From the NCBI GenBank assembly GCA_027449585.1, contig DAIDLJ010000006.1, forward strand, positions 1 through 37,616: DNA of 37,616 nucleotides, read 5' to 3'. The number at the start of each line of letters is the position of its first letter. The first letter of the stretch is position 1. Under the pieces are notes generated by a model. The model saw only the letters and a program-made list of their open reading frames with translations, was not told the origin of the DNA and ran no database searches. The position numbers and the translations under genes are program-made. This DNA comes from Microcaldota archaeon (GTDB taxonomy: Archaea; Micrarchaeota; Micrarchaeia; Micrarchaeales; CABMGC01). Of the stretch, positions 21,007 to 29,437 are shown piece by piece.

Positions 21007-22173
21007 TTATGGTTGCATCCAGTCTATCTCGTAATACTCGTTCTCGCTTCCCTTGAGCCTTATCTGTTTTACATGGTAATATGTAACAGCAGTCTCTCTG
21101 TCGGTTATTGCAAGTATTAGATCCAGCTTCATTTCCCGCGCGGCATTTATCGCAGAGGCGAATTCGCTTCCGCCTATATACTCCTCTTCGCTCAGGGACA
21201 GCATGGCATATTTGGGCTGCTCTGTTTCTGGGCTGTCTGCATCTCCGCCGTGCCTGTGGTAGAGGACATAGTCTATCTGCGTCTTCCTGCTCTTCGTAGC
21301 CCCTGGGACTGCAAGTATGAATGTCTTTCTCACTGAATGCGCGACCCTTATTACGCGCGCCCATTCGGAGATGAGAAGCTTGGATTCCTTTGGAAAAACA
21401 TGTATTACGTGCTTAGAATGCGTCCATGAAGAGCCGTCGCTCTGCATCGGCCTTGCTCCTGGGAAGTAGACCCTGAAATGCGTTCCGAACTTGAAGCCGG
21501 TCTTTATCACATACCCGCGAAGCCGCCAATCGGAGTATACGCCATAGAGCTTCTCGAAATCATTCCTTCTTGAAACCGCGAGCCTTAGTGCCTCTTTGTC
21601 AGTTGTGTTCTGCAATGAGAGTATGCCTTCCGAGGCCAGAAAGAGCGTCTCATATATGTCTAGTTTGTTGAGCTTGCCGCGGTCCGAGGCCTTGTAGGAG
21701 CCAAACTGGCCGAACCAGAGCTCGTCGTAGATCCGCCTGCCATTTTCTGCATCGTCGACTATTGTCATAAGCTCCGACTTGAAGAACGTTCCTGAAAGCT
21801 TCATGTCAGGCAGCCTAAGCTGCTGGACAGGATACTCTTTGGGCTGGGCCTGCTGCCTGCCTGCGTGCTTGAATGGATCCTTTATTACAAGTCCGCGATC
21901 GCGCCAGTCCTTATAGGTGAAATATCTTGCAGCGAACTTATCCTTCTTCCAGAATCTTGATGCGAGTTTGTTGAACGACACCTCTTCACCGGCCAAAGAG
22001 CACGTCGCGTTCCTAACGTCAATAAGATATAGCGCCTCTTCGGCGGAGAGTTCGATGCGCTGCTTCGAGTAACTGCCGAAATGGCCTTTCCTGAGAAGGT
22101 CGATGCTGGACTGGTCGGCGACTGTCAGGCGGCCTTTGCTTTGCAAGATCTGTATCATAGTATAATTGCTCAT
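21007..22173 (-). CDS. endA: Three-unit tRNA-splicing endonuclease (epsilon2 type)
   Basis: This 388-residue enzyme cuts bulge-helix-bulge introns from pre-tRNAs. Residues ~1-102 look like an EndA N-domain without its catalytic half (FGSYSKQRIELSAEEALYL, YKDWRDRGLVI). Residues ~120-310 are a full catalytic unit (YSDWRLRGYVIKTGFKFGTH) with triad Y236, H252 and K283. Residues ~318-388 resemble a structural C-domain (YAMLSLSEEEYI). This pseudo-N, catalytic, structural-C order and length match the homodimeric three-unit enzyme described from ARMAN-2, known for broad substrate range. The spacing Y236-H252 is longer than in shorter archaeal enzymes, suggesting an inserted loop. The T-loop intron of tRNA-Pro at 3320-3414 is a likely substrate. 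Confidence 0.9.
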   Translation of the reverse strand: MSNYTMIQILQSKGRLTVADQSSIDLLRKGHFGSYSKQRIELSAEEALYLIDVRNATCSLAGEEVSFNKLASRFWKKDKFAARYFTYKDWRDRGLVIKDPFKHAGRQQAQPKEYPVQQLRLPDMKLSGTFFKSELMTIVDDAENGRRIYDELWFGQFGSYKASDRGKLNKLDIYETLFLASEGILSLQNTTDKEALRLAVSRRNDFEKLYGVYSDWRLRGYVIKTGFKFGTHFRVYFPGARPMQSDGSSWTHSKHVIHVFPKESKLLISEWARVIRVAHSVRKTFILAVPGATKSRKTQIDYVLYHRHGGDADSPETEQPKYAMLSLSEEEYIGGSEFASAINAAREMKLDLILAITDRETAVTYYHVKQIRLKGSENEYYEIDWMQP

Positions 22174-22201
22174 TGAAGTTTAATATTGGCTGATGGGCTT
22201 A

Positions 22202-23038
22202 CTATCTCTTGTGGAATGAGAGATAGTATATTGGCGCTACTAGCTCAATGAATGCAGCTATCCCTATGCTGATTATGAAAGATAGTATGACGCCAAGAAA
22301 TGGTATCGCCTGAAGTATCCTTGAAAGGAATAGGGCGATGGCAACAACAAAGTAGGATGCCACAATAGTGCCAAATATCCTAAATGGCTCTTTCTTTCCC
22401 AGATTGATGCTCATTGAAAGCGCTCTTTTTGCGTCTGCTGCATCGAGCACGATTATTGGTGGGCCGAGCCAGAGTAGAACAGAGACTGCAATGTATAGGA
22501 TGGCTAGCGCTACAAGCATTATCACTAGAAGGCCGGAGAGATTGATGTAGGATTGGCTGCTTATGGCCGTTCCGGACAGATACGGCTGTATTATCGTGCT
22601 ATTTGCTAGGAGGAAGATTGGACCCAGGGTTACAAGAAGCAGCAGCAGGAAGGCCAGGGTAACAGCTATCTCGTAGACCAGAAGGTCCTTGTATCTTGAA
22701 AGGGCTACCTTGAATGAATGACGCAGCGATGGCCGTTTTGGATACTTACGCAGGTTATAGCAAAGGTCAATATACGTGCCTTTGACCATGACGCCGGCAA
22801 GGAATACTAGAAGAGATATAAGGGCGAGCAATGGCGCTACCCTTGTGAGAGCTAGCGTGACTCTTGAATACAGTTGATGATTCGACAGGACCTGACCAGG
22901 TATTGCACTAAGAAAGAGGTGGCTTGCGACGTATGCAACGATGATGGCAAAAAGCGAGAGCATGAGCGCTGGGAATAAAAGCTTTGGATGTCTTTTAAGC
23001 GCTTTTAGCGAATCGGCTACTATATTGAATATGTTCAT
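22202..23038 (-). CDS. Polytopic membrane protein, related to 20093-20968
   Basis: This 278-residue protein has about six membrane helices. The first segment (NIVADSLKALKRHPKLLFPA) and a late amphipathic segment (DAADAKRALSMSINLGKKEP before the last helices) mirror the layout of the gene at 20093, so both probably belong to the same archaeal membrane family. There is no catalytic motif. The ATG at 23038 is preceded by TTTTTTAATTAATG at about -22, implying a nearly leaderless mRNA. It is separated from endA by a short gap on the same strand. Confidence 0.75.
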   Translation of the reverse strand: MNIFNIVADSLKALKRHPKLLFPALMLSLFAIIVAYVASHLFLSAIPGQVLSNHQLYSRVTLALTRVAPLLALISLLVFLAGVMVKGTYIDLCYNLRKYPKRPSLRHSFKVALSRYKDLLVYEIAVTLAFLLLLLVTLGPIFLLANSTIIQPYLSGTAISSQSYINLSGLLVIMLVALAILYIAVSVLLWLGPPIIVLDAADAKRALSMSINLGKKEPFRIFGTIVASYFVVAIALFLSRILQAIPFLGVILSFIISIGIAAFIELVAPIYYLSFHKR

Positions 23039-23403
23039 GGTTCTCTTATGCCAACATTAATTAAAAAACTTTTCCAAGTCAATAAATCGGCAGTAAAGCG
23101 TTTTGCGTTCATTAAATCTTTGGTGAATTGGTCCCGCGTTGTTGCATGCCCAGGAAAGAGAACCTCAAAGGAATGGATCATAATTGCAAATGGGACGCTA
23201 TTGAAATAATATAAATTCACAGATGTCTTGCTTGTCTTTGCTGTTGTGGCGGATGTGTGATGATGCTTTAGCTCCGAAAGGATCTATGGCTGGGCGCAAT
23301 TTATGCCAAGTAGTTTATACCACAACCAGTAGCATATTTCCATAGTTTTGGATATTTGATTTGGTTTAAAAGCTTTGATTTTGATATAGTATACGGGATT
23401 AAG
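23039..23403. other. Intergenic stretch with promoters and possible short transcript
   Basis: This gap separates divergent membrane-protein genes. The left part holds the AT-rich promoter for the minus gene. AATATAAAT at 23208-23216 is a plus-strand TATA box that would start transcription near 23240, about 160 bases before the next gene; a GTGATGA (C-box-like) follows at 23257-23263, but I find no matching D box. The right end has TTTAAAAGC and TATAGTATAC elements suited to the plus gene. No protein is convincing here; the open frames I see are short and of unlike composition. Confidence 0.4.
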
Positions 23404-24072
23404 ATGGTACTGGATACCTTCAAAGATGGAATAGATGCAGTTTTGCATCCCGAAAGCATAAAGAAACCGGCTAAGACAGTTGGAGACGCACTGGCGTTGT
23501 ATTACCAATTTTCAGTAATACCACTGGTGCTGCTCGTGGTTGTCGCTGCCGGCGCAGGGTTTGCCCTGCAGGGAGTGATGGCGGCCACTGGGCTCGTAAG
23601 CGGCCTTTCAGGAAGTTGGACATGGATATTGGCAGCTGCTGCTGTTATGTACATGTGGGGACTCGTCCCTATAGGGCTGCTTGTCTTTAGCGTTGTCTTC
23701 CACTGGATAGGAAAGGGACTCAATGTTTACAAGGGAGGGTTTGAAGCCACCTTCACAGCGGCAGTGTACGGAATGTTCCTGCCTCTTGCTGTGCTCTGGC
23801 TGACAGTCCTGCCTGTGGTAGGGGGACTCATTCAACTCGTGGCCTTCATATGGAGCCTCTATGTGCTGGTTGTAGTAATGAGCAATGTGCACAAGAACAC
23901 GCGAGTGGAGACCTTTGTGAACCTTGTGGCAACTGGGTTTGTAGTGATGCTTGTGGCAAAGCTCGTGATGGGATGGGTTGCAATCGGCCTCTTGGGCATT
24001 GTGATCGGACCAATAGTGGGAGCCCTTGTGACTACATTCCACGCTTCGCTTCCTGTGGTAAGCGCTGTATAA
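23404..24072 (+). CDS. Yip1-like polytopic membrane protein
   Basis: This is about 222 residues from ATG 23404 (MVLDTFKDGIDAVL). The upstream in-frame segment is a poor protein and overlaps the promoter. The N-terminal amphipathic piece (HPESIKKPAKTVGDALALYY) followed by five tightly packed, Val/Leu/Gly-rich helices is the Yip1-domain arrangement seen in many archaeal membrane proteins. The charged loop after helix 3 (HKNTRVETFVN) is typical. The function is unknown in archaea; in eukaryotes the family affects vesicle membranes. Confidence 0.75.
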   Translation: MVLDTFKDGIDAVLHPESIKKPAKTVGDALALYYQFSVIPLVLLVVVAAGAGFALQGVMAATGLVSGLSGSWTWILAAAAVMYMWGLVPIGLLVFSVVFHWIGKGLNVYKGGFEATFTAAVYGMFLPLAVLWLTVLPVVGGLIQLVAFIWSLYVLVVVMSNVHKNTRVETFVNLVATGFVVMLVAKLVMGWVAIGLLGIVIGPIVGALVTTFHASLPVVSAV

Positions 24073-24176
24073 ATTTGCAGCGCCTTTTCTTTTCCTTTTC
24101 TTTTTTCATTTTTGCTGCTTTTTTCTTTATGCTGAATTTATATTATTGATCTGAAAAATAGTTTTGTGCGGATTTA

Positions 24177-25223
24177 ATGGCCGGCGAGATCAAGATAGAA
24201 GACATAGATGGCATACGCGCAGCCAAGCAGTATAGGAAGGCTGTAGGATCGGCACGTTCGGCGGTATACATAATATTTGCGCTAAGCCTGCTTACATTCG
24301 CTGCGATAGCTGCGCTCGCGATGTACAAGGAAGGAGTGGGTGCCTTCGTGGAGACTTTTGAATCGGTGAACTTGCGCTATTTTGCCCTGGCGCTTGGGAT
24401 AATACTCTTCAGCTACACAATAAGATATCCTAAATGGTCGCTCTACCTAAGAAAACTTGGCGTGCGGATACCTTTCTGGAGGAATTTTGTCATATACATG
24501 TCGATGTACTCAATGGACGTTACTCCTGGGAGATGGGGGAGGGCGATAGTCTCCTATACGATGAACAGGCTCTCTGGAGTGCACTTTGCACGAACCTTCC
24601 CAGCAGTGGTTGCGGACATATTCACTGATTTTTTGGGGTTTGCTGTGATAACAGATGTTGCAGCGATTGCAGTCGGCCGCTTCGTCTTCGTGGCGCTGCT
24701 AATCACTACGCTTCTTATAGTGCCGTTCTTTTTTGTTTATGTCCAGCGGCCCTTCGATTATGTGAAGAGTAAATTCGTAAAGTACCGAAGACGGTGGGGC
24801 GTTCTAAGGCGTCTTGATACGGTCTTCTCTACTGCGACACTCTACTTCAAGCATAACAAGAAGCTTGGGCTTGGGGCGTTCGTCTATTCTATGGTGATTA
24901 CAATACCAAGCATGTTCCTCAACGGCATGGCGCTATATGTCACAATGCTTGCATTTGGAATCCCTCTTGATTTCTCGCAGATACCAATAGTAATATTCAT
25001 TTTCTCGTCGTCGCTTGTGCTTGGGATGGTGACAGGCATACCTGGAACCCTTGGGGTTACCGACGCGGCGCTTATAGGGCAGCTGCAGATATTTTTCCCT
25101 GCGACCATAAGCCTCTCTGCGGCCTCAGCCATAACCATCTTCTTTAGGATAGCTAGTGTGTGGTTCGTGCAGGGCTTCGGGCTTGTGGCGCTGATATACA
25201 CTATGCGTTACTGGAAGGATTAG
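24177..25223 (+). CDS. Flippase-like membrane protein (UPF0104 / LPG-synthase TM family)
   Basis: This 348-residue protein has about eight membrane helices. It shows the family's conserved stretches: YPKWSLYLRKLGVRIPFWR, SMDVTPGRWGRAIVSY, and near the end VTGIPGTLGVTDAALIGQL. This group includes the membrane half of lysylphosphatidylglycerol synthase and archaeal proteins genetically linked to lipid-sugar (dolichol) handling in N-glycosylation. The role here is inferred only; the many sequon-rich surface proteins in this window would need such a pathway. The start ATG 24177 follows a TTTAA. The 3' end overlaps the convergent dph5 gene by four bases. Confidence 0.88.
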   Translation: MAGEIKIEDIDGIRAAKQYRKAVGSARSAVYIIFALSLLTFAAIAALAMYKEGVGAFVETFESVNLRYFALALGIILFSYTIRYPKWSLYLRKLGVRIPFWRNFVIYMSMYSMDVTPGRWGRAIVSYTMNRLSGVHFARTFPAVVADIFTDFLGFAVITDVAAIAVGRFVFVALLITTLLIVPFFFVYVQRPFDYVKSKFVKYRRRWGVLRRLDTVFSTATLYFKHNKKLGLGAFVYSMVITIPSMFLNGMALYVTMLAFGIPLDFSQIPIVIFIFSSSLVLGMVTGIPGTLGVTDAALIGQLQIFFPATISLSAASAITIFFRIASVWFVQGFGLVALIYTMRYWKD

Positions 25224-25978
25224 GAGAAGCGCTTAACCGACTCCTCTTCGGCAAAGCTCATCTGGGATGGCACTATCATAGATAATATCCTGCCCGAAAG
25301 GTCTCTGGCCAGGCTTGGGATCTTTGAGAACTCTATATATTTTATGGATTGGGACGCCCTTCCGATATCGGCAAGTATGAGAACCTTCTTTTCTAGAGCG
25401 AGTATGCCCTCCTTGTCGGCCATATTGATTATCTGCTTGGCCTGCTCTATAGGCATGGGGGCAGTTCCTGTAGGCGAATTGAGGTCGAATAGGACGAGCG
25501 TGTGCTCCTTGTTTGCCAGGTTCCTTGCAATTACGTCCATAAATGAGGTCGGCTTATAGTGCTCGCTCCAGAATGGGATCGTTGTTGTCGGACCAAACTT
25601 GTATATGTCAAGCCCGCTCTCACCTATGCCTGCTGAGAATATTGAGGATGAATGGAACACTCTTGTCTCTATTCCGCGACTTGCGGCTTCATCCAGTATT
25701 ATGTGGTGCGTGGTTGCTACCAGCGGATCGCCTATAACAAGTATTGCGACATCGAGCCTTGATGCGTCTTTTATGGTATCGGCTAGTTTCTCCTCCATGC
25801 GGCTGCGGCCGATTGGGATAATCTCCTTCCCTGTGGCGTCGCTTATGTACTTGAGGCTCTCGCTGCTGGTTATGGAGGTGTAGGTGTCTGCATATACTAT
25901 CTGAGCGTTCTTTAGGAATTCGAGGGCCTTTATTGATATGTCCTTTGCATCAAGACCTATTCCCACAAGCGCGAGCAT
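25220..25978 (-). CDS. dph5: Diphthine synthase
   Basis: This 252-residue S-adenosylmethionine-dependent methyltransferase acts in making diphthamide on elongation factor 2. It belongs to the tetrapyrrole-methylase fold: MLALVGIGLDAKDIS at the N-terminus, the YADTYTS motif, VIGDPLVATTHHIILDEA (a signature of this family), and FHSSSIFSAGIGESGLDIYKFG. The length is normal for the archaeal form. It is followed upstream, with 12 bases between, by radA on the same strand, and overlaps the convergent flippase-like gene by four bases. Confidence 0.96.
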   Translation of the reverse strand: MLALVGIGLDAKDISIKALEFLKNAQIVYADTYTSITSSESLKYISDATGKEIIPIGRSRMEEKLADTIKDASRLDVAILVIGDPLVATTHHIILDEAASRGIETRVFHSSSIFSAGIGESGLDIYKFGPTTTIPFWSEHYKPTSFMDVIARNLANKEHTLVLFDLNSPTGTAPMPIEQAKQIINMADKEGILALEKKVLILADIGRASQSIKYIEFSKIPSLARDLSGRILSMIVPSQMSFAEEESVKRFS

Positions 25979-25990
25979 TAGAACCTGCCC

Positions 25991-26941
25991 TTAGTCCTTT
26001 ATTCCGTCAGGCGTTATCTTTATCACTGCCTCTCCCTCCGGCATGTTGGGAGAGTCAACAAGCCTCACTATCCTCTTGTCCTCCTTCGACTTGCGCATGT
26101 AGAGTCTGGTGGTTGCGGCGTGCGCAACTATGTTTCCTCCCACCGGTGTGGTAGGGTCGCCGAAGAGTATTGCTGGGTTGTCCATCACCTGATTTGTTAT
26201 GTATACCGCAAGATCGTAGGTATCGGCCAGCTTCTGGAGCTTGTGTATGTGCATGTTGAGCTTGCCCTGCCTCTCGTTTAGCGCCCCCCTGCCAACGTAC
26301 TCTGACCTGAAGAGCGACATGAGTGAGTCTATCACTATAAGCTTCACGTTGCTCTCCCTGACGAGCTTGTCTGCGCGTTCTATGGCCAGTATCTGCTGGT
26401 CTGAGGTTGTGGCCCTTACGACTAGTATGTTTTCTAGAGCGGACTTTGTATCCATCTCTGCGGCCTTGGCTATCTGCTCTATCCTGTCAGGCCTGAATGT
26501 GCCCTCTGTGTCTATGAATAGCGTCTTTCCCCCAAGACCACCCTGTTCTACGGGCCTTTGGACATTGACTGATAGCTGGAAGCCCAGCTGCGTCTTTCCG
26601 GAGGCGAACTTGCCGTAGGCCTCAGTTATGGCATTGGCCTCTACTCCGCCCCCTAGCAGCTCATCAAGGCTCTTTGCGCCAGTATGTATCCTTCCAAGGG
26701 ACTTTCTCTTTGCATCGACCTCGGACGCCGTCTTGAACTCCAGCGTGGTAGCCTGCTTTGCGGCATCAACTGCCTGCTTTGCGGCATCCAATTTCATTCC
26801 GGTAAGCTCTGCCAGCTCGTGGGGGGATGCCGTTGCTATCTTCTCTATAGTATCATAGCCTAGCTGCTTGAGCTTTTCAGCGGTGGTCGGACCGACTCCT
26901 GGAAGATCTTCAAGTTCCTTTATGCCCTTTTCCTTTGCCAT
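25991..26941 (-). CDS. radA: RadA recombinase
   Basis: This is the archaeal RecA/Rad51 homologue that forms filaments on single-stranded DNA for strand exchange. The 316-residue protein has an N-terminal helix-hairpin-helix domain (LEDLPGVGPTTAEKLKQLG), a polymerisation linker, Walker A GKFASGKTQ, Walker B (KLIVIDSLMSLF) and the L1/L2 loop region (ERQGKLNMHIHKLQKLAD, then DNPAILFGDPTTPVGGN). No intein is present. The ATG at 26941 is preceded by AGGTG about ten bases upstream, with a TATA-like TTTATATT about 60 bases upstream. It leads the radA-dph5 pair. Confidence 0.97.
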   Translation of the reverse strand: MAKEKGIKELEDLPGVGPTTAEKLKQLGYDTIEKIATASPHELAELTGMKLDAAKQAVDAAKQATTLEFKTASEVDAKRKSLGRIHTGAKSLDELLGGGVEANAITEAYGKFASGKTQLGFQLSVNVQRPVEQGGLGGKTLFIDTEGTFRPDRIEQIAKAAEMDTKSALENILVVRATTSDQQILAIERADKLVRESNVKLIVIDSLMSLFRSEYVGRGALNERQGKLNMHIHKLQKLADTYDLAVYITNQVMDNPAILFGDPTTPVGGNIVAHAATTRLYMRKSKEDKRIVRLVDSPNMPEGEAVIKITPDGIKD

Positions 26942-27262
26942 AGTAATATTACACCTTTTTTAATAAGAAGAAAGCAGAGATATTACTCAACGAAAGAATA
27001 TAAATCCCTTCTTGGGGGCAGCGCCTAGGCGACTTTCAATCTATACACAAAAAAGATGGGCAGCGCTGCTTGTCGAGGTAAATGAGAATAAAAAGGAAGA
27101 GGCCAGCAACACGCATAAATGCTTGTGCTGGCAAGGCGACCAGTTATACTCCTCCATGATAGAGAACTCGTAATTGTATATGAATAACTGGCTTTAAAAG
27201 GCTTACTAAATAGTGGAAGTAGAACTGGTTTTTTCCATTGATTTGGAAGTATTGGGGCTTTA
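26942..27262. other. Structured intergenic region, candidate small RNA
   Basis: There is no plausible protein here. The left 60 bases carry the radA promoter. AATATAAAT (26997-27005) also reads as a plus-strand TATA box, which would begin a transcript near 27027. Downstream are GCCAGCA/TGCTGGC (27102-27132, with inner GCAT/ATGC) and CCAGTTAT/ATAACTGG (27140-27191). The heptamer GCAGCGC occurs twice (27018 and 27061) and AGGCGAC twice (27028 and 27134). I could not fit C/D or H/ACA box consensus with confidence. Downstream promoter-like TTTAAAAG is at 27193. Confidence 0.35.
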
Positions 27263-27538
27263 TTAGGGTCTTTTTAGGGCCGATATCTCGGCCTTGGCCT
27301 GCTCCTCTTTTGTCGTCGCCATCTTGCGCTTTTGGTCACGTCTTAACCTGCGCAGCCTGTTGGCATCGACCGCGGCCATGAAACCGAATGTCGCTGCGCC
27401 GCCTCCGGCTATCATTGAAAGGGCTGGAGAAGATGCAAGAAGTAGCGATACCACGGTAACCGCCGCGGCTATGCCTGCGACCTTACCATCGAACCTTAGG
27501 AACAGGTGTTCCCAGTTTTCCGTGGTCTTTTGCGCCAT
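27263..27538 (-). CDS. Small membrane protein of unknown function
   Basis: This 91-residue product starts at ATG 27538. It has a polar N-terminus, one or two hydrophobic Ala/Gly/Val-rich helices at about residues 21-58, and a strongly basic C-terminal tail (NRLRRLRRDQKRKM) that should stay in the cytosol. I recognise no family. It faces the DUF92 gene divergently across a short promoter region. Size and topology resemble the small membrane protein at 14462-14722, but I see no sequence match. Confidence 0.6.
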   Translation of the reverse strand: MAQKTTENWEHLFLRFDGKVAGIAAAVTVVSLLLASSPALSMIAGGGAATFGFMAAVDANRLRRLRRDQKRKMATTKEEQAKAEISALKRP

Positions 27539-27665
27539 CCCATTACAGATATCTCTTGTGTTTTTGAGTATTTAAGCTGTTTCTACGAATTGCAACAAAA
27601 ACTGCGTTGCGGCTGGTCAGAAAAAGACAAGAAGGCTTTTAAAATAGATGATTTATAAAGCATTT

Positions 27666-28361
27666 ATGGCATCGCTTTTCACGCTTGATGTAAGCGGATC
27701 GCTGCTTGCTGTGGCTTTTGGAATAATCATCTTCTACCTTGGGCTGGGGATGTGGTGGTTCTTCATAGCAGTGCTTATTGATTTCCTTGTACTATCAGCT
27801 CTTGCAACGCATGCCAAGGAGGATGCCAAGAGCACCCTCAAAGGGTATGAAAAGACGCGCAGCTGGAAGAATGTAGTTGCAAATGGGCTAATTCCTGTCA
27901 TTATGGTTGCGCTCTACTTCACATCGCAGACTTACTGGAGTTTTGGCCCGCAATATGCCCAGATAATGATGTTTGCTTTTGTGGCTAGCGTAGCTGCAAT
28001 AACTGCAGATAAGTTCGCCAGTGAGTTTGGCGTGCTTGGAGACCAAGAGCCAAAAGATATCCTGACAAGCAAGAAGGTAAGGCGCGGAACTTCTGGCGGC
28101 ATAACCTGGTTTGGCAGTCTAGTTGGCCTTGCAGGAGCGTCCCTTATAGGATTGACAGTATTTGCGCTTGGTGGATCTGTTGTGGTTTTTGCGGCCGTTG
28201 TTGTTGGAGGGGTATTTGGAAACCTTATAGACTCGCTTCTTGGTCATTTTGAGGAGATGAAGATAGGCAACAAGTATACATCCAATCTTGTCTGTTCGGC
28301 TGCCGGGGCCGTCTTCTGCGGCGCAATGTTGCTGCTTCTTCCTCTCAATCTACTACTGTGA
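27666..28361 (+). CDS. DUF92 family membrane protein (phytyl-phosphate kinase-related)
   Basis: This is about 231 residues with six helices. The diagnostic run AITADKFASEFGVLG, then KKVRRGTSGGITWFGSLVG, and FGNLIDSLLGHFEE belongs to DUF92/TMEM19, the family that contains the plant and cyanobacterial VTE6 phytyl-phosphate kinase. In archaea a role in isoprenoid salvage for lipids is possible but unproven here. I choose ATG 27666 because TTTTAAAA lies about 30 bases before it, making a leaderless mRNA. ATG 27648 would add six residues. It overlaps the convergent ilvE gene by 17 bases at its 3' end. Confidence 0.88.
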   Translation: MASLFTLDVSGSLLAVAFGIIIFYLGLGMWWFFIAVLIDFLVLSALATHAKEDAKSTLKGYEKTRSWKNVVANGLIPVIMVALYFTSQTYWSFGPQYAQIMMFAFVASVAAITADKFASEFGVLGDQEPKDILTSKKVRRGTSGGITWFGSLVGLAGASLIGLTVFALGGSVVVFAAVVVGGVFGNLIDSLLGHFEEMKIGNKYTSNLVCSAAGAVFCGAMLLLLPLNLLL

Positions 28362-29259
28362 GCCAGGAGAGGTACTTCTTGTCCTTACCGTGGACAACGT
28401 CTGAGTACTTGTCCTTTAGGGCACTTGTTATCGGGCCGGTGGACCCGTCTCCAAGAACCCTTGAATCTATAGACGAGATTACTTCAACCTCCGCTGCGGT
28501 ACCAGTAAAGAACGCTTCGTCACTTGTATAGAGCTCCTCGCGCCTTATGTCGCGTTCCTGAACGGGTATCTTTAGGTCTCCTGCGAGTCTTATTATCGTG
28601 TCGCGGGTTATTCCAAGAAGTATGTCGGAAGATTTTGGAGGGGTTATTAGCACGCCGTCCTGAACGACAAAGATGTTGTCGCCCGGCCCCTCTGCAACGG
28701 TCTTGCCGCCATTTGAAAGGAGTATGGTTTCATCGTATCCGGAATCCTGGGCGTCTTTTGAGGCAAGTATGGAATTTATGTAGTTTCCGCTCGCCTTGGC
28801 TTCCGCAGGAAGTATTGCCGAGTTTATCCGTTGCCATGACGAGACTTTACACCTTAGCCCCTTTGCGTGCGAGCCATAGAGGCCTTTATACGGCACTGCG
28901 GCTATTGCTACGCTTGTTGTTAGTCCGCGCACATTAAATCCTATACCTATGGAATTGTAGAATCCAAATGGCCTTATGTAGCCTTCCCTGATGCCATTCT
29001 TCGAGACTGTCTCAAGTATCGCATCCTCGAATTGTTTTGGAGTTATCTTGAGGGGCATGGCATAAATCCTGGCACTGTTAAAGAATCTCTTTGTATGTTC
29101 CTTGAGCCTGAAGACTGCCGGACCATTGTCTGTTTCATAGAACCGTATTCCCTCGAATATGCCGCTGCCGTATTGCAGGGAGTGGGTTAGTATGTTGACT
29201 TTTGCATCCTCGAACTTCACGAACTTTCCGTCAAACCACACATAAGAAGATATCGCCAT
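28345..29259 (-). CDS. ilvE: Branched-chain amino acid aminotransferase
   Basis: This 304-residue class IV PLP enzyme transfers amino groups between glutamate and the keto-acids of valine, leucine and isoleucine. Visible are VWFDGKFVKFEDAKVN, HSLQYGSGIFEGIRFY, the PLP-lysine stretch EAKASGNYINS, YDETILLSNGG.VAEGPGDN and ITRDTIIRL. The frame is open into the tRNA-Gly gene, so the start is the ATG at 29259 (MAISSYVWFDG), which fits family N-termini. It is the only clear amino acid metabolism gene in the window; many relatives in this lineage lack biosynthesis, so it may serve catabolism or salvage. Confidence 0.95.
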   Translation of the reverse strand: MAISSYVWFDGKFVKFEDAKVNILTHSLQYGSGIFEGIRFYETDNGPAVFRLKEHTKRFFNSARIYAMPLKITPKQFEDAILETVSKNGIREGYIRPFGFYNSIGIGFNVRGLTTSVAIAAVPYKGLYGSHAKGLRCKVSSWQRINSAILPAEAKASGNYINSILASKDAQDSGYDETILLSNGGKTVAEGPGDNIFVVQDGVLITPPKSSDILLGITRDTIIRLAGDLKIPVQERDIRREELYTSDEAFFTGTAAEVEVISSIDSRVLGDGSTGPITSALKDKYSDVVHGKDKKYLSWLTVVD

Positions 29260-29312
29260 TTTAACACAGAAGTATTTGACATTAAAAATATTAAAGGATT
29301 GGCTTGGTGGTG

Positions 29313-29385
29313 TGCGCCGACCGGGATTTGAACCCGGGCTATTGCCTTGGGAAGGCAAAGTCCTACCAGGCTAGACTATCGGCGC
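29313..29385 (-). tRNA. tRNA-Gly (anticodon CCC)
   Basis: The acceptor is GCGCCGA/TCGGCGC, the D-arm has the loop AGCCTGGTA, the anticodon stem is TTGCC/GGCAA with loop TTCCCAA (anticodon CCC), and the T-arm is CCGGG/CCCGG with loop TTCAAAT. The discriminator is A and CCA is not encoded. No intron is seen. It lies upstream of ilvE on the same strand. Confidence 0.95.
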
Positions 29386-29437
29386 GCAGTTCTATTCCTA
29401 TCTTTAGCTTAATATATTTTCGCTGAAAACCCTTTTT

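Noticed and set aside
23035..23220. 61-residue minus-strand protein
   Set aside because: It overlaps the promoter region of the membrane gene at 22202-23038 and has no supporting signal.
23257..23290. C/D box small RNA
   Set aside because: A GTGATGA C-box-like motif is present but no CTGA D box at suitable distance could be found.
28345..29358. Longer N-terminus for the aminotransferase
   Set aside because: The extra codons run through tRNA-Gly; family alignment and the ATG at 29259 give the normal start.
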